A DNA stretch of 64,000 nucleotides from Enchytraeus crypticus. Lineage: Eukaryota > Annelida > Clitellata > Enchytraeida > Enchytraeidae. The notes below the pieces were generated by a model, which was not told the origin of the DNA, did no database searches, and worked only from the letters and a program-made list of their open reading frames with translations. Positions 54,256 through 64,000 of this stretch are shown piece after piece. The stretch's first letter is position 1, and each line of letters begins with the position of its first letter. The DNA lies in the NCBI GenBank assembly GCA_905160935.1, contig CAJHZI010000537.1:847501-911500 (forward strand), written 5' to 3'. Made by a program: the position numbers and the translations under genes.

Positions 54256-54524
54256 TCTGTGAACTTCGCAGAAATCACAATTGAATTAAGAGTTTTACGG
54301 CTTAAACCCAAAGTCAAATTTAACGTCAGTTTCCTATCTTAAAGGTTAGCACAGGATTGAACCCTGCTCCTAAAGATCCGCAAGAGAACACTTGACTCAC
54401 ATGCAAACTATTCAGTCACACTAATTAAGATTGTTGTAAGTCTTTCGAAATTTTCAACGTTTTAAATGAAAATTGAAAAGCAAAAATAAAAAGTAAGCTG
54501 TGCCAAACTGAGAGTTTCCTGTGC

Positions 54525-54655
54525 TTAGATGTGCCATTCCTGTGCCTAGCTGTGCCATTCCTGTGATTATCTGTGTCATTCCTGTGCCTAGATGTGCCAT
54601 TCCTGTGCCTAGATGTGCCATTCCTGTGCCTAGATGTGCCATTCATATGCCTATT
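54525..54655. repeat. 21-bp minisatellite (GCCATTCCTGTGCCTAGATGT)
   Basis: About six copies. RHRNGTS frames on the minus strand are repeat artefacts. Confidence 0.9.
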
Positions 54656-55032
54656 TCCAAGCTGAAGGAGGAATGTTAAATAGTGATTTAATTGATGGAT
54701 TTCTATCCATCAATGAAGATAGATTAATCACAAGCGGAGCTATATCTCTGAATGTTACTCCATGTCCACATTTCTGGTGACAGTGACTGGAGCAATTGTG
54801 ACCAAGGGTCAAATCGTGCGGGGACCTGTGGGGTCACTTCGTGTGAGGTAGCGGTCAGCTCGTGTTTGAACTCTGAGTGGACGGATCGTGTTCAATATCC
54901 GGTCATCCTAACCGCTCTCCCGGGTTAACAGCGACAAGCTGTGTCAGATTCTTGCCGCTGAGGATTGCGGAAGATCTGACAATGGGTTGAAAGAATGCAG
55001 CCTCTTGTAGGAGTAGCACAGTGGTATTGTAA

Positions 55033-55176
55033 GAAGCTAAAGCTGGTAAAGCTAAGAATAACGTTAATTTCCTTACTCGAAAGCGATGTCAGTGTCGGGC
55101 GAGCCCAGGATTTGAACCCCGCACATACTGATCCACGGTCGAGTATCTTACCGTCGTCGCCACTGACTCCAGCCAG
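55033..55176 (-). mobile_element. SINE1 copy
   Basis: AAGCTAAAGCTGGTAAAGC, TTTCCTTACTCGAAAGCG, GAGCCCAGGATTTGAACCCC, CCACTGACTCCAGCC. Near full length. Confidence 0.88.
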
Positions 55177-55544
55177 TATTCTATAGCATAAAAACTAGTG
55201 TTGAAGAGATACATATTTAAGCATTGAAAATTGTAATAATCGTCCACTACAATTTCGAATCAGTTCAAAGAAATGTCGATTTTTGAACTTTAATAGTGGT
55301 TAGAAAAAATTAAAGGGGAATTTTAAAACTTGCCCAACAAAAAAATTTAAAGAAAATAGCCTAGTGTTTCTCAACAGAGATATAATTCGTCACTTAGAAG
55401 GAGTAATTTTCAAATTAATGTTTGAGAAATTTTAAATTGATTTGCGTCGAGTCGAACTGCAGATTTCTGATAAGTAAATTTCGACAGCAACAGTTTCTAT
55501 ATTTAGGCTCGCAGTTGACGCATTTAAGATTCTAAATGAAGATG

Positions 55545-55590
55545 TACCTTGAACCTGCCACTTGGAAGAGAACTAGAGAGATATTTAGAG
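55545..55590 (+). mobile_element. Family A LINE 3' end remnant
   Basis: TACCTTGAACCTGCCACTTGG and AAGAGAACTAGAGAGA match the plus-strand LINE 3' end. Confidence 0.5.
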
Positions 55591-55724
55591 GACTCATTAA
55601 GCGGAATTATGTCCAGTACTTACATAGAGAATTCTGCTGTTAGGATCAGTGACTGCAGAATAAGATTTATGTGCGAAAGGATTATACTATACATATAGCC
55701 TATATACATTGTACATGTATATAT

Positions 55725-55945
55725 ACATATACATATATATATATATATATTAATATTATATATTAATTCTAATATTATATATATATAGTATAGACTCTTA
55801 CAAAATTACATATAGATATAAGATATATTTATAATATATATATAATATATATACATACATACAACATATATTTATATTCTATATATATAATATATAATAC
55901 ATGTACAATGGATATATTATATATATGATATATATATATATAGAT
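55725..55945. repeat. TA-rich tract
   Basis: Degenerate TATATA repeats with TATATACATATACATATAT-type palindromes. Confidence 0.85.
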
Positions 55946-56329
55946 ATTATAATAAAGCAGCTCAATTGGACCCATATAACTGAATTTGTATTTAATCGGA
56001 GTTAGGATCCAAATCCGAAAGGAAATGTCAAGTCAAACGCAATTAAGAGTACAGCACTTCCTAAATGCACATTTAAGTTTTTTAAGAGCCTATCCAGGCC
56101 TATTATTACTTGGACATGTATAGGCCGGTAATAAAACTTTCTCGGCCCCTAAAAAGCAACATTATAGTAGATCTAACTATTCTCTAAATGCCAGTGGACA
56201 CAAAGGGACTGTGCTTTGAGGGCTTGAAGGCATTCACCTGAATGGAGATCCAGTCAATGATGTCGTTGGTCAACTTCCTGACAACAAACCTTGTTGCGGG
56301 AGTTGCCAAATGTTAGCCCTGGGTGGAGC

Positions 56330-56720
56330 CAGAGTGGCGAGATAAATAAACTATTTAACCCGTTGAGAGTGGATAGTGGCGAAGGAATAATAACAGATTA
56401 ACCGTTGGAGAGTTTCAATTGCGAATATAATAAAGTGTTTAACGTTTGTTGAGAGTGGATAGTGGCGACGATCTAATAACATAATTTAACCCGTGAGAGG
56501 GAGCGTGGATAGTGGCGAGAGGATTTTATAATAAACATATTTAACCAGTTGAGAGTGAGAGTGGATCGTGGCGAGGATTAATAACATATTGAACCGTTAG
56601 AGTGCATAGTGGGCGAGGTATATAATTAAAATGTTTTACACGTTGAGAGTGATAGGGGCGAGACTATATAAAATGTTTTTTAAAAACCGTTGAGCGTGGA
56701 GAGCGGGGAATCTGAATTAA
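56330..56720. repeat. Degenerate minisatellite (GTTGAGAGTGGATAGTGGCG)
   Basis: About seven units of 50-55 bp built on GAGAGTGGATAGTGGCGAGG and AATAACATATTTAACC. Nearly every unit differs by single-base indels, a pattern typical of uncorrected sequencing error. Confidence 0.75.
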
Positions 56721-56849
56721 TGGCGCATTACTCAACTTCAGATTATTTTGGTGAACAATTTTATGGAATAACGCAAAACACATGTAGTAACTCTTAATAA
56801 CTAAACGAAAGTAAAAACTAATACTTAGCTGCGGTTTCGAAAGTTGTCA

Positions 56850-57065
56850 TGTATCCTCTATGTAAATTCCTCCTCTTTGGTTTCCACGCCGGCCGCCTCG
56901 TGCTAGCACTGCCTCCAACCGCCCGCCCATCGCCGCCGGCACGTTTCTCGCAGCACTCTTCCCCGCGTCATTGACGCCGTCGCGAACGCCGAATCCTTCA
57001 TCCCCTTTCAGTGCGGAATCTGAATGCTTCCCCCCCGGTATCCCTACTAATGGTCGGCTGAGTTT
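56850..57065. other. GC-rich island of unknown nature
   Basis: About 215 bp much richer in GC and CpG than the surroundings. A 73-codon minus-strand frame (start KLSRPLVGIPGGK) crosses it, but with indel noise around it I cannot say whether it is coding, a CpG island or foreign sequence. Confidence 0.35.
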
Positions 57066-57439
57066 CAAACTAAATTCAGACCATCGGCGGTTGAGTGTTT
57101 TGCGTTTCTATCTGAATTTTTTCTGCGTAATTAAAAAATCGAAATAAGAATTATCTTAGAAAGGTGCAAATAAGAAATACTTGCAAATTTAGAATGATTT
57201 GCTGTTTGTATGCATATTTTTAAACATTCATAGAATACAAACCTAATATTTTACTAACATGACCTAATTTTTAGATGTTTACTTCTTTCATTTAATCATA
57301 TTATAGAAGTTTCATTGCTACCTTTATGTCATCACCCCTGAGATCAATATAATGGATTCATCATCCCGATTCATCTGAAATCAACTTAAGTAACTGCACT
57401 AACTGTAACTTAAGTAAGTATGACAGTGTTCGTTACTGT

Positions 57440-57532
57440 TAACAATAATCTTGTGACGTTAGAACGAGTGTGTGAATTGTCTTGAAGAGAAGCCTTCTGC
57501 TCTGAACTTGACGTTTCAACACACTACAACCT
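57440..57532 (+). mobile_element. SINE4 copy
   Basis: AATCTTGTGACGTTAGAACGAG, GAATTGTCTTGAAGAGAAGCC, CTTGACGTTTCAACACACTAC. Several 1-base differences from other copies. Confidence 0.75.
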
Positions 57533-57539
57533 ACCGATT

Positions 57540-58140
57540 CATCTGTTCACGCAGTATTGGAGCGTGCTGCATCAACATGATTATTATTAACAAATCGAAA
57601 ACTACATAGCAGTGACAGGACCAACTCGGTCTTTGAGACTACATTACAGGAAGAGTTCAATTGCATATGAGCGAATAACAAATACATTTAAATTAATATT
57701 AAAACTAGTAACAATTCTAACAAAATGGAGGAACATTACGTCTATTCCACAACACTCATTCCGAACCTTCAATACAATTACTTAAAATAAACATACATAC
57801 GGAGTATAGACTTTCATGAGAAAACTGGCGGACCCAAATAATGTTTTCACACTACGACGGAAAGGTAAATAGTTAGACTAAATAGTTTTAAACAGTCCAT
57901 ACCTCTCACAAATGGACACGATCATTCGGCAATGACACTTGGCCAGTTGGAATTCAGGGGTCACACGGTTCAATCTTCACACTGAAAGGTCGCAGTATGT
58001 GCTAGGCAGCATGTTTGAACAAACCCATCGATCTCGATGTTCAAATCTGCTTAGAACGTCGCTGTCATGAATTTGATGAACGGATGAAGGAAAAATGACA
58101 GGGGAATAAAAATTATAGCTCATAGAGATCTGTATAGGAA
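57540..58140. other. Intergenic DNA without supported features
   Basis: GTCTTTGAGACTACATTACAGG near 57630 resembles 20735 and 3570 (a weak dispersed repeat). No exon is recognised. Confidence 0.4.
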
Positions 58141-58146
58141 TGTTAG

Positions 58147-58400
58147 AATGTCTCAATAACGTAGCGGTTAGTGGATACGTTGAGATAACGTCATGAAGCC
58201 TTTAAAGGACGATCCTAAGGTGAATTGAAACTATCGTGGGTTCGATTCCCGTTCGCGCTGATCTGAAAGTGTAAAAAGCTCGGGCATTCAGTGAAATTGT
58301 CAAACGAGAACGGCTTAAAGAGCATACGGTTAAAATATTGGTAGTAAGAGTGAATAGATATTCAACTAACGGCTATTTAACACTTCACTATATTGGTGGA
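58147..58400 (+). mobile_element. SINE2 copy
   Basis: AATGTCTCAATAACGTAGCGG, GTGGGTTCGATTCCCG, CGCTGATCTGAAAGTG, CTCGGGCATTCAGTG, CACTTCACTATATTGG. Carries an extra GTGGATACGTTGAGATAACG segment near the A box. Confidence 0.8.
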
Positions 58401-58539
58401 TTAATTTATTATATTATTATTTGGACACGTCGTATAATCACATTGTGCCACATCCATGTAGGGACTATCGCTAGTTAATTGAAACTGTACCTAATATCGA
58501 AACTGAAAACGTCTGAGAAAAACGAATTTTATTCACACA

Positions 58540-58870
58540 GTAACAACAACAAACAGTGATATTGTGTTCCATGACCGTATCGAGGAACTAGACTGAGGAC
58601 AAATCCAACGACCAGGAACAAAAACGGTCCAAATGAACGAGTATAGGGTTCTAAAATTAAAAAACTCCGTCCAATGACTGGAAAGGAACATAAAGAAAAG
58701 GAGGTTTAGGCGCTGGCCAAAACTCATGGACACTGGCATGGAAAAGAGAGATGGAAAAGATAGTTCTTCAAACGGCCCAGGAACGCTCTTAGGAAAGTAA
58801 AGGCCGATGTGATCAACGAAGAGTTCGAAGATTGGTTGAAAGAGAATTCCAGATCCTGGCGGCATGCTGG
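58540..58870 (+). repeat. R5 long copy
   Basis: Starts AACAACAACAAACAGTGAT and ATGACCGTATCGAGGAAC, then ACCAGGAACAAAAACGGTCC and AAAGAAAAGGAGG. It extends past the usual R5 end into GGAAAAGATAGTTC and GATTGGTTGAAAGAG, so the family is longer than other copies show. Confidence 0.6.
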
Positions 58871-58899
58871 AAAGAACGATTGGCTAGCTTAGGCGGGAG

Positions 58900-60455
58900 G
58901 GGATACATGGTTCACAAGGCTAATTAATTTTTGTAATACGAGTAACTGACATTTCTTACGTACACTAGTGAAAAAGTTACAGTAATGTCTCTGCAGAACT
59001 ATGTCTTTGACTTGCAATTTTGTATCGGAACCAGAGATGAATGAACTAAAATTACATCTAGGAGAGAGAGAGAAGATGAGAGAGGAGATGAGGAGAGAGG
59101 AGGAGCGAGAGAGAGGAAAAGAGAGAGAGGAGAGAGAAAGGAAGTGTTGTGGTTGCCTATTGTTAGGGTTTTGAGTCGCGATTTTAGGCTTATGAGTTGC
59201 ATTACAATACAGTGTATTGGGCTTAGCTAGCTCTTCCTCGGAGTTACTGAATACAAGTTCTACTAACTAAACAAGTAATTCTCTTTTGTAGTTTATTATC
59301 AAACCCAATGATTACTATAGACCAATCACACATAGTAATGTATCGTGTTTAACTCGTGATCTAGATTCTTTTGCAACTTTATTTAGCCATAACAATCTTT
59401 ATCACAATAAACCGAAAAGAGGAAAAGAACAGAGTTCGCTGCCACTAAACAAAAACTTTTTCTGTTTTATAGTTCAAATAAACTTTAAATATGTGGTTAC
59501 AATATCTAACAAGGAGACTATGCAATAGATTTGAATACATCGTCAAAAATAAAAACATTAAATACGTTTGTTGGAGTTTGAAATGTAGCAAAATTTCACG
59601 TGCAAATTCACACTTTGTATGGTGGCCAACACGCATGAATGTAAAATAAATAAAGTATTTAGAAAATAAATAATTTATTAAATATCATAAAAGATCAACC
59701 ACTAACATTGTTAATTAGCATATAGAATGGAAGAAAAAAAATAAGCGAATTTAATTACTCACAAGCGCCCTTTAGATCTGTGAAGCACAATTCAAAATGT
59801 TTCTTAGTAGTGATTTTATTCTAAAGGGCACTAAACAAGTTAAATGAAGACATGATCGGAATGAGCTTGAATATGTTTTAGCTTCGTGAATTTTTAGAAT
59901 TATTAATATATCGAAAATATTAAATGGATTCGTCAAATGGTATACGCTGTGATAAATGGATGCAGTTAAAAACATACAAATGACGTATATCTCTTATTAA
60001 AAAACAGTGAAAAGGAATGCAAGACAATCAAACTGGAGAAGGATGTTTTTGCTCAAGACAATGGTGTACTACGGCTACATGACAACTTAAATAAAATATG
60101 ACAAGTATTTCGATTTCCAAATTTAAATGAAAATGAACGGGGTGTTGACATTTGGCAACAGGGTAATTGAACCCAATAAATAAAGGACAAGCAATGTATT
60201 AATGTAGAAGGATGTGAGAGAGATGATAGATAAAATTCAAAAGTGATTGGTATGTAGTAGTGAAATATATCGGCTTCTTATAAACGATTCGACATATAAC
60301 ACATGTTTTTAAATGCTGCTTGTGGTATATAAAAATAGAGAGAAACATTTTTGTTATTTCTGTTATAGTGTAAATGCTCTGTTAACGAACTATTAATTAT
60401 AGATTTATATTATAGTTGGACTAATTGAGCCTGTCCTGACATAGCAGAAGATCAC
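58900..60455. other. Intergenic DNA, AT-rich
   Basis: Contains a noisy GA tract at 59060-59140. No supported exon; short frames at 59445, 59772 and 58999 lack splice or family support. Confidence 0.45.
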
Positions 60456-60458
60456 CCC

Positions 60459-60460
<2 letters not shown>

Positions 60461-60509
<49 letters not shown>
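60461..60509. repeat. Poly-C run, 49 bases
   Basis: Uninterrupted C homopolymer just upstream of the kinase gene. Length is probably unreliable in any sequencing technology; a sequencing artefact is possible. Confidence 0.9.
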
Positions 60510-60578
60510 ACCCACGGATGTTCGTAGCCTATAGGAATGCTAATTCCATAAGGAGATCGGAATCATTGAACTGCGCCC

Positions 60579-63339
60579 ATGTGTTCATATAACTCTGATG
60601 ATTGCGGCCCCGGCGCCACAGGGTCAGATTCCGCGCAGGGGGGAGGGGTCCTCCAGGCCCCACCCCACTATCTGTGCTGCGGCTCCAATCAGGGGCGGTA
60701 CTATCAGATGAACGCGAAACGATGGAAGGGAACATTGTTGGTTGTGGAAACTTGGCAACGAACCCATTTGTTACAAAAAACCAGTGTGCACGATTCTGGT
60801 TATTATGAGTTAATTAAAATTGTCCTGATGTACTGCTAAACATGGCAACCGTATCATGTACCTGGTAACATGGCAATAATAAGAAAGTTTAACGTTGTTT
60901 TCATCCAGGATGCTGTCAGGGGACGTCTCCACACATCACTTGTGCTGTGTGAGCGATATGATTACGGATCCTAACATCATTGTCAAGGGCTCTAATTTAT
61001 TTATGTTTGTTGTGTTAGAGTATATAGGATAATCCGGGCGCGCCCGTTCACTGACACGCTTTCGAGGGAGGACACTGACGTTACCTTTAGCTTTACCAGC
61101 CTTTTTTGCTGCAGGTTGGTAATGTTTTCGGAATCAGAGGCAGTAGGACAAGGAAAAATATGTCATGGACGGCTGAAACTGACGATAAAGTGGGGCTTAG
61201 CTTTGCCTTTGGACTATCAAAGCTGTCAGGTTTCTTATAATGAATATACATATAGAGCAATTAATGTTGGTTTCCTCTTCTGTAACAAGCACTGTCAGTA
61301 ATGTGAACGTGTGATGGATTTGAACACTGTACCTATGACGGTCAACACAATTGCCAATAGCCACTGGACGGTTCAGTTGAAGGCTATTTAGAGCCAATAT
61401 AGGTTAGCTTATCATTATCATCATCATCTTCTTCCCTGGAATCCCCACTTTACTAGGGTTGGAATATGCTGTATTACTGCATATATGTTTATATCGTTTG
61501 CTTAACAAATGTTTTATTTATTGTTCTTTATGATAGCATTTGCTAATTGATCTCTACAGGTATATAACAAATGTATTGGTGTTCCTGGGTTGTATTTAGT
61601 CAGTAGTCTAAGTTATTGCAATACATTAAACTATACAGGACATACAAAAACAAGGTCGTCAAAGAGGTCACAAGTAACCTATCAGTTGACCACCCAAATA
61701 GTAGGAGCAGTAGTGTAGTTGGTGACGTATTTATGGTTAATACTGCAGGTTGCATAAAGATTATATTATAGTTAAACTACTGCAGGTTGCATAAAGATAT
61801 ATTTATTATGTTAAATACTGCAGGTGAGATAAGATCTATTTATTATGTTTACATACTTGCAGGTTGTATAAAGATAAATTTATTTGTTAAATACCCTGCA
61901 GGGTTGCATAAGATAGTGGACAAGACTAAGCTGGATTCAGACAATCTAAGAAAAGTTATAGAAGAAATACAAAGCATTGTAAGTTCTTTTCATCCTCACA
62001 TCATTCAGATTATATCAGGTTTGCTGGTGTTGTTTGAATTGTCTACTTGCTATAAACTAGAGGACCTTTTTAATGTATATACTGGTGTCCTGATTGAAGG
62101 GACATATATTAGTTTCTGATCTGTTTGTCTCGCTCAAAATTTTGTTCATCGGGGGGGGGGGAAAAAAAATTATAGAGGATTTGATGGGTTGTGAATTTGT
62201 TACTGTTATATGACAAGAGATCATCATCATCTATAATCCTCCCTGAAGCCCAGTTTTAACTAGGAATCGGGAATGAATAGACTTCTCAAAATCCTCTCTG
62301 TCCACCTAATATTATCAATCACAAAACTAAATATATAGTTACACTTATGTCATTTTGTAGAGGTGATGGAAACGAAGAAGATGATTTACTGTTCTAGAAA
62401 TGCAAGGGGCGGAGAAATTTGGTGAGTCATTGTTAGTGATGCGTTGATGATTGATTAGTGGCAATACGTCATAGTGACTACGTATTAGTGCAATACGTCT
62501 ATAGTGAATACGGATGTATTGATTATTAGGCCAAAAGTATAAGTGAATAGGATTTAGGATTATTAAATTTATTTAGTGGCCAATACGTATATAGTGAATA
62601 CGTTTAGTGGCAATACGTATGAGTGAAACGGAATTAGTGATTATTACTTTATTAGTGGCAAACGTATATAGTGAATACGGATTATTGCTTTTATTAGTGG
62701 CAATACGTATATAGGGGAATACGGATTTATGATTATAGGGGCAATACGTTATAGGGAATCGGATTTATGAATTATTTTTATAATCAGTTAATATTTCTCG
62801 CAGCAGTGATTTTTGGAGTGGCCTAAATCAGATGTTTTCAGTCAAAAGGCGAATCAGATATTCGACGATGATAATCGGGGAATATTCAGACCAAGCCGGT
62901 ATAATGGATGAGATAGAATCAATTGCCAAGATTAAGTAGAGATTAGAAGTGTTTAATGAAAATGCGAAATTATTGCGCTTGATTAATCATTATCTTTCAT
63001 AGTTCATTATGATGGTTTGTTTGCTTTATTGATTACTAACCTGTGCATATGGCTGAATAGAGTTAAATTAGATTTAGATAGTAGATTTGCTCGATGATTA
63101 GAGATTGCTTGCCTGTAGAGTTGTCATGACGACAATATGACTCTGAGGCTGGTTGTTGTTGTTGTAGATCACTTGGTGGCGCACGGTAAGATTGAACGAG
63201 AAGGAGGCTCGTAAGAAGTTCAGCAGATCATAGCGGCCGGGGTGGCGTACCCGTCACACCCACTGCGTCGTCGTGACACAGGAGACTCCAAGCTGAGAAA
63301 CCTTCTGCTTGGAATCCTCCCGCAACATCAAAATAGCAG
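60579..63339 (+). CDS. SIK3: SIK3-like serine/threonine protein kinase (AMPK-related), four exons, frameshifted
   Basis: N-terminal half of a salt-inducible-kinase type catalytic domain, continuing past the window. Probable exons: 60579-60783 (N-terminus and glycine loop, around RYYQM and then TLLVVETWQ read in a shifted frame), 61902-62018 (CIKIVDKTKLD, with the catalytic Lys, then HPHIIQ), 62361-62421 (VMETKKMIY, then RGGEI) and 63168-63339 (DHLVAHGKIERE, EARKKF, then QAENLLL and NIKIA in shifted frames). The order and the GGEIFDHLVAHG-like segment are those of SIK3. Introns keep GT-AG ends and mostly matching phases. Each exon has one or more single-base indels, as do nearby repeats, so assembly error is likelier than a pseudogene. 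Known role of the family: LKB1-activated kinases that phosphorylate CRTC and class IIa HDAC proteins. Confidence 0.75.
60884..60950 (-). mobile_element. SINE3 fragment in the kinase intron
   Basis: AATAAGAAAGTTTAACGTTG, TTTTCATCCAGGATGCTGTC, GGGGACGTCTCC. Confidence 0.65.
61036..61107 (+). mobile_element. SINE1 3' half in the kinase intron
   Basis: CGCGCCCGTTCACTGACACG, TTTCGAGGGAGGACACTGACG, TTAGCTTTACCAGCCTTTTTT. Its T-rich end runs into TGCTGCAG, a potential splice acceptor. Confidence 0.7.
61262..61385 (-). mobile_element. Diverged SINE1, minus strand
   Basis: TTAATGTTGGTTTCCTCTTC, CACTGTCAGTAATGTG, GATGGATTTGAACACTG, AATAGCCACTGGA. Confidence 0.55.
61740..61908 (+). repeat. Tandem duplication of the kinase intron 3' splice site
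   Basis: Four or five copies of a 40-45-bp unit reading TACTGCAGGTTGCATAAAG plus ATATATTTATTATGTTAAA. Each contains the acceptor CTGCAG and the first bases of the following exon (GTTGCATAAAG); only the last copy continues into the kinase exon. Confidence 0.8.
62430..62780. repeat. Degenerate minisatellite (GTGGCAATACGTATATAGTG)
   Basis: About seven units of 45-55 bp (AGTGGCAATACGTATATAGT, GAATACGGATTTATTGATTA) with many single-base indels, in a kinase intron. Confidence 0.75.
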
Positions 63340-63409
63340 GTCAGATCTCCACCCAACCGCTTTTCTATCTATTACGTAAGATTTTATGTATTTTATCTAT
63401 CCATTTTTT

Positions 63410-63580
63410 GATCACGGGACTGGCTTTCGTGTAGGGACCTTTACGTCTCCTCAGCACATTTTCTTTTGCAGAGTGGTCTGGGTGAATTGATCTGTAGTGA
63501 TGGTGGGCTGGTGGGAACGTCCAGACATAATCCCTGGATGAGCAAACTGGCATTTAACCTTTATGGTTATTATTATATTA
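63410..63580 (+). mobile_element. SINE3 copy
   Basis: CTCCTCAGCACATTTTCTTTTG, GTGGTCTGGGTGAATTG, AACGTCCAGACATAATCCC, GGCATTTAACCTTTATGG. Matches 50750-50910 with indels. Confidence 0.8.
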
Positions 63581-63589
63581 TTTTAAAGC

Positions 63590-63733
63590 TGAAAGCTGGT
63601 AAAGCTTAGGTTAGCCGTTTCAGTTCCTCACTCGGCAAGCGTTTCAGTGACGGGCGAGCCTAGGATTAGATAGAATCCGCACATACTGAGCCATGGCGAG
63701 ATCTTACCGACTTCGCCCTGACTCCAGTCAGTA
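63590..63733 (-). mobile_element. SINE1 copy (first of a tandem pair)
   Basis: AGCTGGTAAAGCTTAGGTTAG, GTTTCAGTGACGGGCGAGCC, CGACTTCGCCCTGACTCCAG. Shows indels. Confidence 0.8.
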
Positions 63734-63735
63734 AA

Positions 63736-63880
63736 GCTACAGCTGGTGAAGCTAAGGTTAAGGCAGTGTCCTAACTTGAAAGTGATGTCAGTGACAGACG
63801 AAGCCCAGGATTATGAAACCGCACATGCTGATCCACGGGTCGAATATTCTTACGACTGGCCACTGGTTCCAGCCAGTTAT
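63736..63880 (-). mobile_element. SINE1 copy (second of a tandem pair)
   Basis: GCTGGTGAAGCTAAGGTTAAG, GTGATGTCAGTGACAGACG, GCCACTGGTTCCAGCCAG. Directly follows the preceding copy in the same orientation. Confidence 0.8.
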
Positions 63881-64000
63881 ATAACTATGCATATGTACTG
63901 GCTTAATTATAACAGAGAAAACTTATTTGTGGCTCTGTCCAGTTTTGAGGATTTATCCATAAAGGTCAGCTGCAACATTTCCAAGCCATGTCATTTGATA

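Overview
The window is nuclear DNA from an animal, and the gene set points to a protostome invertebrate, most likely a spiralian such as a mollusc. This placement is inferred from an amine receptor of the octopamine/tyramine/alpha2-adrenergic type, a Mieap-type last exon and an AT-rich genome crowded with tRNA-derived SINEs. Genes are split by introns with GT-AG borders. There are no operons, ribosome-binding sites or CRISPR arrays. Most long open frames are microsatellites read as protein.

Four genes can be assembled with good support. (1) A seven-exon SAM-dependent O-methyltransferase of the caffeoyl-CoA OMT/COMTD1 type on the minus strand (4843 to 347), predicted at 230 residues. (2) A single-exon aminergic GPCR of 832 residues on the minus strand (15217 to 12719). 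(3) ovo, a SNAG-domain four-zinc-finger transcription factor on the minus strand. Its coding exons are 47628-46377, 38376-36874 and 36475-36204, which join in frame to 1008 residues, and a TATA/Inr promoter with a non-coding first exon is proposed near 49.04 kb. (4) A SIK3-like protein kinase on the plus strand, 60579 to the right edge. Its four exons are frameshifted by single-base indels, so no ORF caller sees them.

Isolated probable exons are a Mieap-type C-terminal exon (12028-12324, +), two coiled-coil last exons (19895-19702 and 29805-29513, both -) and a last exon inside the large ovo intron (44065-44214, +). Their upstream exons were not found.

The rest is repeats. At least four SINE-like families recur, and three of them share a 3' block ending in GACGTTAA(A)C. 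Fragments of three non-LTR retrotransposon lineages, a probable solo LTR, a TA-flanked MITE and a large inverted repeat are also present. Tandem arrays with units from 2 to about 55 bp are abundant. Several retroposon families end in characteristic microsatellite tails: GA, TTA or CTAC. Two genes carry tandem duplications spanning an intron 3' splice site. From about 56 kb to the end, sequence quality looks worse, with homopolymer and single-base indel noise, so frameshifts there are more likely assembly errors than pseudogene decay.
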